Assembly: GCA_014843695.1 (NCBI GenBank)
Contig: CM026386.1
Span: 16,579,489-16,643,488 of the forward strand
Origin: Archivesica marissinica
Taxonomy: Eukaryota > Mollusca > Bivalvia > Venerida > Vesicomyidae
Reading direction: 5' to 3'
DNA length: 64,000 nt
Shown: piece by piece, positions 22,518-33,891 of the stretch
Position numbering within the stretch: the stretch's first letter is position 1
How the letters are laid out: each line of letters starts with the position of its first letter
Notes under the pieces: model-generated
Database searches by the model: none
What the model saw: the letters and a program-made list of their open reading frames with translations, nothing else
Told to the model about the DNA's origin: nothing
Position numbers and translations under genes: made by a program

Positions 22518-22698
22518 TTATCATAAAATTTAACCATATTGTCAAATTGTCTTTTGAATGAGCAAGATTTAAGGGTATTTTATTCATATCCAGAACACAA
22601 CTGGTTGATCCAATCATAGTTTGCCAGACAATTACATCTAGGCCATCTAGAAAATGCTGCTCCCCGTTTCCAGACTTGATCCAGAACATTGTATACCA

Positions 22699-22885
22699 AA
22701 CACACACACACACACACACATCTAGACCAAACATAAATACGGATCCTGTTTCTACAATTGACCCAATCATTGTACACCAAACAATTACATCTAGACCAAA
22801 CATAAATACTGATCCTGTTTCTACAATTGACCCAATCATTGTACACCAAACAATTACATCTAGACCTAACATAATACAGATCCCT
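22699..22885. repeat. (CA)n tract and 69-bp tandem repeat
   Basis: A (CA)10 run at 22700-22720 is followed by about 2.4 copies of a 69-bp unit containing GATCCTGTTTCTACAATTGA and CACCAAACAATTACATCTAG. The TCTAGACCAAACATAAATAC block borders the CA run as well. Confidence 0.9.
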
Positions 22886-22889
22886 TTAT

Positions 22890-23938
22890 AGACGGGGTTA
22901 ATATTTGTAATGTGTTGTAGGTATAGACGGGGTCTAAGACTTGTAATGTGATGTAGGTATAGACGAGGTCTAAGGCTTGTAATGTGATGTAGGTATAGAC
23001 GAGGTCTAATACTTGTAATGTGATGTAGGTATAGACAAGGTCTAATATTTGTAATGTGATGTAGGTATAGACGAGGTCTAAGACTTGTAATGTGATGTAG
23101 GTATAGACGAGGTCTAATATTTGTAATATGATGTAGGTATAGACGAGGTCTAAGGCTTGTAATGTGATGTAGGTATAGACGAGGTCTAAGACTTGTAATA
23201 TGATGTAGGTATAGACGGGATCTAAGACTTGTAATGTGATGTAGGTATAGACGAGGTCTAAGACTTGTAATGTGATGTAGGTATAGACGAGGTCTAAGGC
23301 TTGTAATGTGATGTAGGTATAGATGAGGTCTAAGACTTGTAATGTGATGTAGGTATAGACGAGGTCTAAGACTTGTAATGTGATGTAGGTATTGACGAGG
23401 TCTAAGGCTTGTAATGTGATGTAGGTATAGACGAGGTCTAAGACTTGTAATGTGATGTAGGTATAGACGAGGTCTAAGACTTGTAATGTGATGTAGGTAT
23501 AGACGAGGTCTAATACTTGTAATGTGATGTAGGTATAGACGAGGTCTAATATTTGTAATGTGATGTAGGTATAGACGAGGTCTAAGGCTTGTAATGTGAT
23601 GTAGGTATAGACGAGGTCTAAGACTTGTAATGTGATGTAGGTATAGACAAGGTCTAATATTTGTAATGTGATGTAGGTATAGACGAGGTCTAAGGCTTGT
23701 AATGTGATGTAGGTATAGACGAGGTCTAAGACTTGTAATGTGATGTAGGTATAGACGGGATCTAAGACTTGTAATGTGATGTAGGTATAGACGAGGTCTA
23801 AGACTGTAATGTGATGTAGGTATAGACGAGGTCTAATATTTGTAATGTGATGTAGGTATAGACGAGGTCTAAGGCTTGTAATGTGATGTAGGTATAGACG
23901 GGATCTAAGATTTGTAATGTGATGCAGGTATTGCCAGG
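22890..23938. repeat. Minisatellite, 36-bp unit
   Basis: About 29 copies of TTGTAATGTGATGTAGGTAT plus AGACGAGGTCTAAGAC. Variants are mainly GACGAGG/GACAAGG/GATGAGG and AAGACTT/AAGGCTT/AATATTT. Blocks of several units repeat the same variant order. Confidence 0.96.
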
Positions 23939-24079
23939 TTTACACTGTTGCATTATACACCAACAAGTCATTTCATCCGTTATGTGATAGATCATCATGT
24001 ATCCTATGTTGTATTAATGAGGGATATATCATAGGTATATCATTATTCTAATATATTCAACATGTAAGTTGATACAACA

Positions 24080-24156
24080 TTAAGCCTTTTAACACCACAT
24101 ACCTCTAAATAGGCTTACAAAAAGTGTAGATCCAGATGAGCCGGCTCGTGACGAGT
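24080..24156 (-). mobile_element. MITE-1, truncated
   Basis: One terminal part of a reverse-oriented copy (TTAAGCCTTTTAACACCAC, TAGGCTTACAAAAAGTGTAG) stops in the middle of the hairpin at CGTGACGAG. Confidence 0.85.
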
Positions 24157-24221
24157 TATAACTGGTTTCAAATTCAACCTAGCATAAATTTGTATGAACG
24201 ATAATACCATTTATTGTACAG

Positions 24222-24329
24222 GGAATTTATAGTTGGCTGGATGTACGGGAAACCCATTTAGACAACTCTGTGGACTCCCCTAGTAACATTCTGGACATGA
24301 CAGCAAAACTAACCAAGCATGCTAATGAG
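24222..24329 (+). CDS. Candidate internal exon, spectrin-repeat-like
   Basis: A 108-nt segment lies between TTATTGTACAG and a GTATAG donor and is open in the phase-0 frame. It encodes 36 residues (residues 1-12 GIYSWLDVRETH, residues 27-36 LTKHANE-type end). WLD near the start, an acidic helix, and a leucine-lysine-histidine motif about 27 residues later match the helix A to helix B pattern of spectrin repeats (consensus WLxxxE... LxKH). I infer part of a spectrin-superfamily protein such as nesprin, dystonin, dystrophin or Trio/kalirin. Which one cannot be told. The rest of the gene would lie in distant exons; no other spectrin-like exon is seen in the window. Confidence 0.45.
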
Positions 24330-24572
24330 GTATAGTAAAGAAACGAACATCTCATTCTGGAATCTCTTGCTGAAAAAGATCATGTGAGATAAATGGAAAG
24401 AGCCGAAAATTCCACAATTCAGTGTTAATGAAGGTATGGCACCAGAGTGGGTGTACATTGATCAGCCTTGCCTTGTAATCTTTAATGTATTGAGTGTCTT
24501 GTGGAACCCTCAGCTCTTTAATTCAATTTGTTACAACATTACCACACTAACTGTGTACAAGGTTTGTGATTA
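24330..24572. other. Presumed intron sequence
   Basis: It follows the 24329 donor-like site. No further open segment with splice consensus is seen. Confidence 0.35.
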
Positions 24573-24756
24573 GGCCAAAAAAAGAAACTGCGTTTACCGT
24601 CTCGTGCAGAAACAAAATACTCCTGGGCACAGAAAAATGTGAAAAACACAATTTGTTATTTTCTGTATTTCTTCAACATTTTATATGGAAATTCAGTCGG
24701 GTGGGGGGGGGGGGTGACGGGTTAGTCGGGAAACCATAAACACATGTATTTTGGCC
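24573..24756 (-). repeat. Dispersed repeat Rep-12, copy 2
   Basis: Opposite-strand relative of 893-1056, with GGCC at both edges and a G-run of about 13 near 24703 that is absent from the other copy. Confidence 0.5.
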
Positions 24757-24957
24757 TTAAGCTTTTCTCACTGAAATAGCTTTTTGTTTGCCTGTTGGCA
24801 GAATTCTTGTGTGTCAGGAATTCGGATAGGCCTGGTTGTGTCTGTTTTGTTATTTATTGGTGTTTATGATCAGAAATGGCCGTTTGCACACTCATTACAA
24901 CTGTGTAATGGTAGCTTAGAGTAGCATGCAAGCGGACTGTTTGTCTAGTGTCTGTTT

Positions 24958-25175
24958 GTGGAAGTTGTGATAACACGTTCGCTTCAGGTGCGAAATGCCT
25001 CGAGTCCACGCCCAGCTGTAGGCATTACGATTGTGCCCTTAAGCAAGGCATTTAAATTCCGCATTGCCTCTTCTCTCTCCCTCATGGCAATGGATTCGAT
25101 TCCATTAGGAATGAGGTCTTGAGAGTGATTAATATAAGTTTTAAGAATTTGTATCGCAGTTGGGCGATAAATTTT
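24958..25175 (+). mobile_element. SINE-C copy, diverged 3' end
   Basis: The head GTGGAAGTTGTGATAACACG lacks part of the A-box. The middle CTTCTCTCTCCCTCATGGCA and GAGAGTGATTAATATAAGTT are clear. The tail has decayed after TTTAAGAATTTG. Confidence 0.85.
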
Positions 25176-25756
25176 TTTTGTACGAAGCAGTGTCTGTTTT
25201 GGAATCATCAGCATTGTAGAATCGAGATTCATATCTTGTATGTTTGTCATCAGTTTACATTGCAGTTAAATATCATTCTAAGTTCTTGTTCAATTGATTC
25301 CTTTTAACTGCCCCTGTCGGGAGCCTCATTGCACTATAATACACAACCGCACATCCACTTCTGTTAGTGTGAACGTCTGTAATAAGAAATATTTCCTGCA
25401 TAATTTTCAAGTTAGTTTCTGTTTGCTGTCAAAATTAAAAACTATAGACAAAACAAATTCATTAGAATGTCTAATTAACTGTTCATGATTGGCAGAAAAT
25501 CATGGTTCTCTCAGATGACACAATTTAGTAACTCCAGCTTTAGTTAACTTTACATTATCCCATAATTAATAACTTTCATCCATGTACAGTCTACATCCAT
25601 TATGTCAAAGTCTGTTAGGTCGAATTCTCTGGTTATCTCCAAGTCGGATCAAAGTCCCGTTTCAGACACTATGATGTTACATATAACTGGCTCCGTTTAT
25701 ATCAAATTTGGTTTAGTCAAATTTCGGTTATGTTGAAGTATTATATAGTATAGTAT
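25176..25756. other. Unassigned region
   Basis: A 64-codon frame at 25294-25488 is not convincing. I see no exon with both splice signals and no repeats that I can name. Confidence 0.45.
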
Positions 25757-26757
25757 ATGAACATTGGCAGGCCCCAAACAGATGATTGTGAGAGATCTAT
25801 GAACAAATGGCAGGCCCCAAACAGATGATTGTGAGAGATCTATGAACAAATGGCAAGCCCCAAACAGATGATTGTGAGAGATCTATGAACATTGGCAGGC
25901 CCCAAACAGATGATTGTGAGAGATCTATGAACAAATGGCAGGCCCCAAACAGATGATTGTGAGAGATCTATGAACAAATGGCAAGCCCCAAACAGATGAT
26001 TGTGAGAGATCTATGAACAAATGGCAGGCCTCAAACAGATGATTGTGAGAGATCTATTAACAAATGGCAAGCCCCAAACAGATGATTGTGAGAGACCTAT
26101 GAACAAATGGCAAGCCCCAAACAGATGATTGTGAGAGATCTATGAACAAATGGCAAGCCCCAAACAGATGATTGTGAGAGACCTATGAACAAATGGCATG
26201 CCTCAAACAGATGATTGTGAGAGATCTATGAACAAATGGCATGCCTCAAACAGATGATTGTGAGAGACCTATGAACAAATGGCAAGCCCCAAACAGATGA
26301 TTGTGAGAGACCTATGAACAAATGGCAAGCCCCAAACAGATGATTGTGAGAGACCTATGAACAAATGGCAAGCCCCAAACAGATGATTGTGAGAGATCTA
26401 TGAACAAATGGCAAGCCCCAAACAGATGATTGTGAGAGTTCTATGAACAAATGGCAAGCCCCAAACAGATGATTGTGAGAGACCTATGAACAAATGGCAT
26501 GCCTCAAACAGATGATTGAGAGAGAGATCTATGAACAAATGGCAAGCCCCAAACAGATGATTGTGAGAGAGATCTATGAACAAATGGCAGGCCTCAAACA
26601 GATGATTGTGAGAGTTCTATGAACAAATGGCAAGCCCCAAACAGATGATTGTGAGAGACCTATGAACAAATGGCATGCCTCAAACAGATGATTGGGAGAG
26701 ATCTATGAACAAATGGCAAGCCTCAAACAGATGATTGTGAGAGAGATAGAGATTTAT
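25757..26757. repeat. Minisatellite, 43-bp unit
   Basis: About 23 copies of GAACAAATGGCAAGCCCCAA plus ACAGATGATTGTGAGAGATCTAT-type ends. Variants include GGCAGG/GGCATGCC and GATCTATG/GACCTATG. The unit TGAGAGAGATCTATG near 26520-26760 is slightly longer. Confidence 0.95.
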
Positions 26758-27129
26758 GAATACCCATAGGCTCCAAAAGGACAATTACATGAGATCTATG
26801 AACCACTGGAGGAACACAGTAGCATGTTAGCCAAAACTATAATTCACTAAAAAGCATAGAAAAATATATTGGAAGCCTGGTGTATGTTTACATTCTACCT
26901 TCTCTGCATTGTAAATATCTTGGACCAGAACAAAAATATACTGTGTCTGGCTTATTACAAGCTGGATTCCTGTTGAAAAGTACATGTAGTATAAAACTGG
27001 ATACATTGGAGGGATTGCATTCAAGATGTTATTTTATCAAATGGTTCAGTTTCTCTGGGTGAATATTCAATTATAATCTTTGTATACAGAGAAAGAAGAA
27101 TATCTCTTCTGTTTTTGCTCTCATTTCTA
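26758..27129. other. Unassigned region
   Basis: Overlapping frames of 60-65 codons occur on both strands with no domain. The segment begins with a decayed relative of the 43-bp unit (ATGAGATCTATGAACCAC). Confidence 0.4.
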
Positions 27130-27475
27130 TGTTTTGGCCTTCCTCTTTTTTGAACCGCCCCCCCCCCCCCCCCCTCTGCTGTGGTATTCTTACTTTGTTG
27201 TGTCCTTCCTCTTTTTTGAACCCCCCCTCTCCTGTGGTATTCTTACTTCGTTTTGGCCTTCCTCTTTTTTGAACCCCCCCCCCTCTCCTGTGGTATTCTT
27301 ACTTTGTTGTGTCCTTCCTCTTTTTTGAACCCCCCCTCTCCTGTGGTATTCTTACTTCGTTTTGTCCTTCCTCTTTTTTGGACCTCTCCTGTGGTATTTT
27401 TCCTTTGTTTTGGCCTTTCTCACATTGTTTTAGACCCACTCTCCTGTGGTATTCTTGCTTTGTTTTGGCCTTTCT
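27130..27475. repeat. C-rich tandem repeat, about 53-57 bp unit
   Basis: About six copies of TCCTTCCTCTTTTTTGAACC, a C-run of variable length (up to 18) and CTCCTGTGGTATTCTTACTT. The variable C-runs set the unit length. Proline/phenylalanine-rich frames through it are read-through. Confidence 0.9.
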
Positions 27476-27639
27476 CACCTTTTTGTATAGGTTTCTTCCT
27501 TTCAATTGTTTTTCTCCCTTTAGTTTAGTTTTTCTCCCTTATTACCATCCTCTTCCCCTATATCCAAGATTGCTATTCCCATTTCCTCCTGAGTTTTCTG
27601 TAAGGAAGATTATTTTGATTTACAATTCCTAGCTCATTT

Positions 27640-27822
27640 GTATCTCACTCCATGTGGCGGTTATGGGATGTCAAGGGAATTAGAACATTTGGACCCTTTA
27701 CATGATTGTATATGTAGAATCACTTGCTATTTAGTCGGTTCAAAAGCTCACTCAGAGCTTGTGTTGTGTTTGTACTGTTGCTATCTTGCCAACTCAAAAT
27801 AAAATTTTATCTTATCTTATAC
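27640..27822 (+). mobile_element. Possible LINE 3' end
   Basis: It ends CAAAATAAAATTTTATCTTA followed by another TCTTA, an AATAAA-bearing terminus with a short repeated tail, which is common at 3' ends of non-LTR retrotransposons. No reverse-transcriptase sequence is seen upstream, so this is inference. Confidence 0.35.
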
Positions 27823-28596
27823 TTGCTGTTTAGAAATGCAATGCAAAACCACTATTCTTAGACCTAGTTAAGAGCACATTGTCATCAAAGGCATTTTAAT
27901 GGTCGAAAACATTTACAAAGTGTGTAGATTTCTCCTTTATATTTTCTGTCAATTAAAAAACGTGTTGTTATTTTCTCAATTAATGAGCTTTTTTAACACA
28001 CCACGAACTGAGAGCATTATCAATAATTATATTGAAATAAATTCTCATTGGAAGTCAGGCATTCATTGTAATTGCCCCCAATATTTAATATCCGGCAAAC
28101 AGGTTTTTTTTATACATTTGAAATGATTTTCTTTTGATTTGCATTCAGAATACAATTCAATTTCGATTAGGGCAATATATTGTATGTTTGACCTTTTAGA
28201 ATTTTGAACATCATTTGTGTGTATTTTATGGAGAGTTTGAAGATCCCGCTCATTAATTATAATGTTTGAATTATAATATTTGGGGCATACAGAACAAGTG
28301 TTACACTGGTTCGTCCATTAAAAGGATCATTACTGTATGTGCCGCCACACTATGAGATATTTTAAGGAGTATATAATTAAAATAAGCCCGCGATTATTTC
28401 TTATATTTCCATTTTTTTTCAAAATAATAATTATTCAGATTTTAGGTAAAGTTCTGAAGATCTTCTCACAAAAATGATCGTTTTTGTGTGTGCTAAATTA
28501 ATCGGGGTTTTTTTTTTGCTAAATTAATATTTGTAAATTACGTCCCTTTATGGATATTTATTTGCAAAATCACAATTAACTTTGTAAATGGTGGTT
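27823..28596. other. Unassigned AT-rich region
   Basis: A 75-codon frame (27899-28126) has no recognisable feature. I see no repeats that I can name. Confidence 0.45.
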
Positions 28597-28923
28597 TTAA
28601 CTCCTTCCTTCATGGAGATTTAGGTTAATATACTATTATATTTCCATACAAACAACAGCCATTTAGCTATCATGCAGTGGATAAGTAGTCGCCATATCTA
28701 TCCCACCTCCATAGATATTACTGGGACTACATGAGATTCTGGCCTTTATTATGAACATTGGTTTGGCTACTACATTGTCAATGTATGTCGTATTTGTAAT
28801 GGCGTCAAGAGGTGCTTCTATGAGGGAAAAGGTTTATGAACATTGGTTGGGCTGCTACATTATCAATGTATATCGTATTTGTAATGGCGTCAAGAGGTGC
28901 TTCTATGAGGGAAAGGGTTTTAA
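28597..28923 (-). mobile_element. MITE-4 copy with duplicated end
   Basis: TTAA-bounded. It is the reverse complement of the 58406-58761 element, sharing ATTTAGGTTAATA, GTCGCCATATCTATCCCACC and GGCGTCAAGAGGTGCTTCTA. The terminal part from GAACATTGG to GGGAAAAGG is duplicated in tandem (about 28751 and 28836). Confidence 0.8.
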
Positions 28924-28935
28924 TAAAGTTAACAT

Positions 28936-29290
28936 GGATAAATTTGCATATGACATATGAACTGTAGTTTCATTTAGTCGTGGAATAAAATGCATTTGAC
29001 TGGATACAGCATCCGTTCTTGCATGTATGATGTAAAATGTTAAGCGGTTTACCGTCTTTAAATTATTATTTTTTCTTCCACCATATAATTAATTCTCATT
29101 AATGGGGGATACATTTGCATATGACATAATTATGAACTATAGTTTCATTTAGTCGAAGAATAAAATGCATTTGACTGGATACAGCATCCGTTCCTGCATG
29201 TATGGTGTAAAATGTTAAGTGGTTTACCGTTTTTTAAATTGTTTTTTTAATTTTTTCCCCTCCCACCATATAATTATAATAAATTCTCAT
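28936..29290. repeat. Tandem duplication, about 178-bp unit
   Basis: Two adjacent copies run from GGATAMATTTGCATATGACA to CCACCATATAATTA and TTCTCATTAATGGG. They differ by single changes and by the length of the T-run. No gene is seen in either. Confidence 0.9.
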
Positions 29291-29633
29291 TAATGGGCTC
29301 TTTAATCTTCTTTATTCTATTCAATAATCTTTACAGCCCAACAAACCTCGCCATCAATATGATTGTTAATCTAAAGTATTCAGTATAATGTCTTCCAGTG
29401 ATTATTTCCCTTGTACATAGTTTGGGCTTATCAGTTCTCCACTTGTAAAGTCATGGGGAGGGGGGAAGAACATTCTGTAAGAATGGAGCCATTGCTTCAG
29501 GATTTGGAATATTACAGGAGAGTCTAGGTTTAACAGTATGTTGTCTCACTAATGTTCCCTTGTAATGGGATTTTGATGGGTGCAATCTCATTGGTGTAAT
29601 TCTGTATATATGGTTTTTGGAAAATGTAGGTAC
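29291..29633. other. Unassigned region with an acceptor-like site
   Basis: A good pyrimidine tract and AG (TCAATAATCTTTACAG) ends at 29336. The following frame stays open for about 16 codons to a weak GTATAA. I do not call an exon. Confidence 0.35.
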
Positions 29634-29818
29634 CGTGTCTCATTGTATATGAAAAAGTTGGCCGTTTCTTAGGGAGTTTGGTGCACCAAGTACTGGTTAA
29701 CCGCTGGAACATAAACACGGCCTGAGTGGGGCTCAAACTTGTGATCATCAGTGATGATAGGTTACAGTGGTATACAAGTCAGCGACCGTAACCACTCGAC
29801 CACATAGGCGAGTGGGTG
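29634..29818. mobile_element. SINE-E copy, rearranged by inversion
   Basis: The tail half (TATATGAAAAAGTTGGCCGT to GGTTAACCGCTGGAAC) is on the plus strand, while the tRNA-like head (complement of GTGGTCGAGTGGTTACGG, with the CCCCACTCAGGCCGTGTTT junction) is on the minus strand. The two halves face each other, unlike the intact copy at 58819. Confidence 0.8.
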
Positions 29819-29859
29819 TAAATGAGACTAAATATTAATATATGGATATGTTGTTGACA

Positions 29860-29918
29860 CTTTCCCTCATAGAAGCACCTCTTGATGTCATTACCAATAC
29901 GACATACATTGACAAACG
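29860..29918 (+). mobile_element. MITE-4 terminal fragment
   Basis: TTTCCCTCATAGAAGCACCT and CATTACCAATACGACATACA match the end of MITE-4, but the rest of the element is missing. An inverted repeat, GGATCCAATAT / ATATTGGATC, follows at 29919-29990. Confidence 0.7.
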
Positions 29919-31055
29919 GATCCAATATGTTAAATATTGGTACAGTCTGCGGCACTACGCGCCTCACACAGTCCAATATTTTATATATTGGATCGTTTTC
30001 GGCTTATATCCTATACATAAATAACATGTGAATTCTGATTTTCTTAGATAAAATATTGAACAAAGAGCAGTTCTTAAGATAAAATAAAGAACAAAGAACA
30101 GTTCTTAGACAATATAAAACACAAAGGAAAATAATATATAAACAATATTTTCAGAAAAATTATCTCAATTAATAATATGGTATTAATAACTTTTGACCTC
30201 TTTCTTCCCAACAAAAGGGAATGTTTGAAAATAAAGAAAATGTGTTTATATCATTTCGGCATTAGTTTCCGTAACATGGCAAGTGGAAAAACAGATTTTT
30301 ATGAAAAATGAAAATCTTAATGAGCATATTTTGTGAGGATAATGAGAATATCATGTGCGTGTTAGGAATTCCGAGTTTCCGTCCGTTGGTTGTTCGTGCA
30401 TTAACAAGCTTTGTACAGACTCTTATTAAAAGGTGTAAGCTTGCACATGGAATGTGTAACAATGTCTGCTACAACTGATTAACATGGATTCTGAAATCAA
30501 AGACGATAAAATCTATTACCATAGGAAATATATCTGGCATTGAATGGAAAATAGGTCACATTTAACTTGTCTCTGTGGATACTTATTTATATTTGTTATT
30601 GAGAACGTCCATTGTCAAATGTAGCCTGGGAAACAGGCGTCGATATATTTTTCCTGGTCAGTCAATTAAATATATTTTAACACTGAGACCATTAATTGGG
30701 CCATGCCATATTGAGTTTCTGATAATATCAATGCCTGGGGAAACTCGACTGGTTTTCCATGATTATCATTAATCCTATCAATAGACCTGTTAGCCTATGA
30801 CTTAATTAATGATGTACTTGAAGCGAAAGCGAGGCACTGCAATGTTGATATGGTATAATGAGGCATAATGGTATAAGGACCAATTCATAACACTCGTATA
30901 CATGTATCTACTTTTTCTGTGACCATTGAACTAACTATCAAAAAACAACCTGCTATTAGTGTTATATCGGTGCCATGTCCAAATGGTTTTGAGTTATTTT
31001 GTCCAATTGTTTTTTTGTGAATTCTGGGAGTTTTGTGTTCTTGTGTTGGTGTCGG
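29919..31055. other. Unassigned region
   Basis: No array or SINE is seen. Frames of 60-66 codons (30262-30462 minus, 30575-30772 plus) carry no domain. A direct repeat of AAAGAACAGTTCTTA-type sequence occurs at 30058-30110. Confidence 0.45.
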
Positions 31056-31271
31056 CTTCATCTAATTAACTTTCAGCGTTAGTTTAAAGTCTGTAGGTTA
31101 AATTAATTCAAATAGGTCTTCTATATACTTCATCTAATTAACTTTCAGCGTTAGTTTAAGGTCTGTAGGTTAAATTAATTCAAATAGGTCTTCTATATAC
31201 TTCATCTAATTAACTTTCAGCGTTAGTTTAAGGTCTGTAGGTTAAATTAATTCAAAAAGGTCTTCTACAAC
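31056..31271. repeat. Tandem repeat, 72 bp x 3
   Basis: Three nearly identical copies contain CTTCATCTAATTAACTTTCA and GTCTGTAGGTTAAATTAATT. Only three or four substitutions separate them, so it is recent. Confidence 0.96.
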
Positions 31272-31291
31272 AAGCGAAACTATTATATTGC

Positions 31292-31444
31292 CTAAATACA
31301 TGTACTGATGGAACTGCTGTTCAGCGCATCTCCCTTCCCCCCTACTCCCTGCCTCAATGTTGGATAATCAAAGTAATCATCAACAAATTTAGGGGATTTT
31401 ATTTTTTTTGCTTCTAAGCCTGTTTTGAAGGAAGCATCGCTCAT
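31292..31444 (-). CDS. Small 50-codon open frame, uncertain
   Basis: An ATG (ATCATGAGC) opens 50 codons that look protein-like in composition: MSDASFKTGLEAKKIKSPKF, a DDYFDYPTLR segment and a Gly/Ser-rich end. An in-frame extension upstream makes 87 codons. The A-rich AAAAAAAATAAAA stretch inside argues against a conserved gene. No splice pair or neighbouring exon supports it. I do not recognise the protein. Confidence 0.18.
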   Translation of the reverse strand: MSDASFKTGLEAKKIKSPKFVDDYFDYPTLRQGVGGKGDALNSSSISTCI

Positions 31445-32082
31445 GATGCCTTCATACAAATATATAAAAATTAGGCTTTTTTTTATTTTAACTATATTGA
31501 CAAGCACAATAATCAAGCCATTTTTTTGTTCGTTCCCCAAGAAGTGATTCTTCATATACCTGATAATGTACTTGATTGGGTATCACCTATGAGTACCTGT
31601 AAACTGTGATAAGATAGAGCTGATGTTACCGTCCGATGACCTTATTACGAGGGAGTACCGCAGGGTACAATTTTTATACCCTATCCTTTAGTGCAGTTTA
31701 TTACATTTTAAGTACCTATTAAATTAACTTGTAAACTCTGGACATGTTTGCTTCTCTGAGTTTTATTGTTAGATTAATAATTGTTTTATTAGAGTACATA
31801 TTACTGTAATTTGTAATGGTTTGCACCATAGTGTATTCACAAAATAAAACATGGCTTGGACTTGGAAGAATGTTTACTTGTGAGTTACTTTGTGTGGGTT
31901 TTTTCAATTGTGGCATAGTATAATAGTGTAGTGATTGTGGATTGAGCTGTTAATTGGTCACTTCTTTGCTCTAAGTGACTCATTACACCTTGATTTTTTA
32001 TTTGGCAAATCATGAATCATTGCAGGTTTACAAGGGTCATTACATGTATGCGAATTTAATTGTTTTTAGCAATAGACCAGTG
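31445..32082. other. Unassigned region
   Basis: AT-rich, with short overlapping frames only. I see no named repeat. Confidence 0.45.
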
Positions 32083-32374
32083 CCCGAGGTTATAAAACTT
32101 GCCGAGATCTCAAACTCAAGTGGTATGATGATTCCAATTTTAATCGGACGATTGAGACTGAGTTTTGAGATTGGAGAAAAGCTTTTGAGATTGGAGAAAA
32201 CATGCAATTTATACTTATGTCTGGCTCCGAGGTTATAAAACTTTTCTTCAGATCTCAAACTCATTCTCAAGCGTCTGATTGGTTCAGCCTAGCTTAAATA
32301 TCAGAATCAACCAATCAAATCACTTGAGTTCGAGTTTTATAACCTCGGAGCCAGACAAAAGTATAAATTGCATG
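32083..32374. mobile_element. MITE-6, inverted-repeat element
   Basis: The arms at about 32200-32240 (CATGCAATTTATACTTATGT, GGCTCCGAGGTTATAAAAC) and 32333-32374 (complement) can pair over about 40 bp. Between and left of them are GAGATCTCAAACTCAAG and CTGATTGGTTC / GAATCAACCAATCA blocks, also found at 51857-51985. A partial second arm begins at 32083. The class is unknown. Confidence 0.72.
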
Positions 32375-32545
32375 TTTTTCCAGTGTAATTTGAAGAAATG
32401 TTCAGTGTGCTTTCTTTTCTAAAATGTAATTATGGATACCATTTAACCACATATAAAAAAAATAAAATCTTTTTTTAATTTTTGTTTTTGTTAGACTAAG
32501 ACAGGAACCACTTTGAGACCATAATCTAGTAGTAAAAAGCTTGAG
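32375..32545 (+). mobile_element. MITE-7 fragment
   Basis: It shares CCAGTGTAAT, TCAGTGTGCTTTCTTTTCTA, AAATGTAATTATGGATACC, AGACAGGAACCACTTTGAG and CCATAATCT with the MITE-7 at 46329-46997, but lacks both terminal repeats. Confidence 0.65.
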
Positions 32546-32980
32546 GTTATAGTATGTACGGTATATGTGATTATTGGCTTGCTGGTTTGCTTATCTTGTA
32601 GCCGTATATCGGGTGTCACTGTAGACATGTGTAGATTAGATAACAATTGGAGAGAATATGAGATAGGTGTCATATGTTAAAACAATAAACAGTATCAAAA
32701 TGCACACCGAATTTTTAATCTTTTGCCAAATATCTCAAATTTTATAAAAATTATCTTTTAGCCTAAATTATCTTATAAAACTTCATGTTCCAAACATGTG
32801 AACCATTTCTAGTGACCAAGGGGGAACACCGTTCATTTCAAAGGGGAATTTAAAAATTTATCTGGGATATTGAAAAGTTCTCAATGAAGAATTTGTTTTG
32901 TAGTTTGGTGCAAATTAAGTTTAGAGATGTTTGGACATTCGCTAAGGGGTCAGTTCCGCTGAGGGGTCAGTACACTTACT
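32546..32980. other. Unassigned region
   Basis: AT-rich, with no exon or repeat that I can support. Confidence 0.45.
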
Positions 32981-33062
32981 CAGTACTTCCCGGTCTGAGG
33001 ATCGAACCCAGGTTGCATTGATGAGAAGTGAGCGCGCTAACCACTGCGCTAATCGGACAGTG
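32981..33062 (-). mobile_element. SINE-D head fragment
   Basis: It carries the complement of the SINE-D head (GCGCAGTGGTTAGCGCGCTC, B-box complement GGATCGAACCCAGGTTGC). Only the tRNA-like part is present. Confidence 0.82.
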
Positions 33063-33186
33063 ATAAAAGATCATGTCAAAGCAACATAGATCCTCTCGAG
33101 GGGCACAGCCCCCTCTAAAAGGAAATAATTCATGTATTTATGTGTGTAATTATGATACCCAAAGTGTGTCCTGCCTAATTGATTAT

Positions 33187-33382
33187 AGCTGAATTCCATG
33201 CAAGGTTTGTTTTATAAAGTTTATGTTGATGTTTATCTATAAGATCAAAATCTCATGACATTTTTTTTTTTTTGTGTAGTCATGTTTTGAGACATGATGA
33301 ATCAAAAATTTGTTTTTGAGATTTTGATCTTCTGGTTATAAAAGATAATAATTCTATGAAAATTTGTCTGGAATTCTGCTTC
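33187..33382. mobile_element. Foldback element
   Basis: AGATCAAAATCTCATGACA near 33243 is answered by GAGATTTTGATCTTCTGG near 33319, and weaker complementarity extends outward to GAATTCCATGC / TGGAATTCTGC. The imperfect hairpin spans about 196 bp and contains a T-run. It is probably an old MITE. Confidence 0.6.
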
Positions 33383-33450
33383 AAAAATGAGGTAAAGAGA
33401 GATATGTAGCATGCAGAAATTCTGTCTTTTAATTACCCAAGTCTAGGATA

Positions 33451-33745
33451 TATTGTGTTTTACGTTTATTTATCGTCGCTACCGGTTACCCATATGAGCG
33501 ACGCCTCCTGAAGAGATTAGTCATTTTAGATTTTTTGGAGGATAGTGCAATGATACAGACAGAGGCCCATACAAGAGTCTCATCTGGTTCTTTTACGCGT
33601 GCACGGTGTACAGCACCGATACAAGACCTCGGTTTAACGTCCCAGCTGAAAGACTGTTAATTTTATTAAGGTCAGACGGGGGATCGAACCTGCGATCCCT
33701 GGATTACCAGTCCAGCGTGTTACCACTGGACTACGGTTCCGTCTA
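33451..33745 (-). mobile_element. SINE-B copy
   Basis: Full-length and reverse-oriented, from TTGTGTTTTACGTTTATTTA to CACTGGACTACGGTTCCGTC. Confidence 0.92.
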
Positions 33746-33891
33746 TATATCCTTTATCAGGGGTAATTAAATAATAACCATATGAAATGGACGCTACGTC
33801 AAATTACGCATGAATGTCTGCAAGGTAATGTAACATTATTTCGCAGAATGAAAACATTTATTCATGGACGATATTAATTAATTAACCCATT

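Noticed and set aside
27080..27632. Proline-rich proteins in two plus frames
   Set aside because: They are read-through of a C-rich tandem repeat with variable C-runs that would shift the frame.
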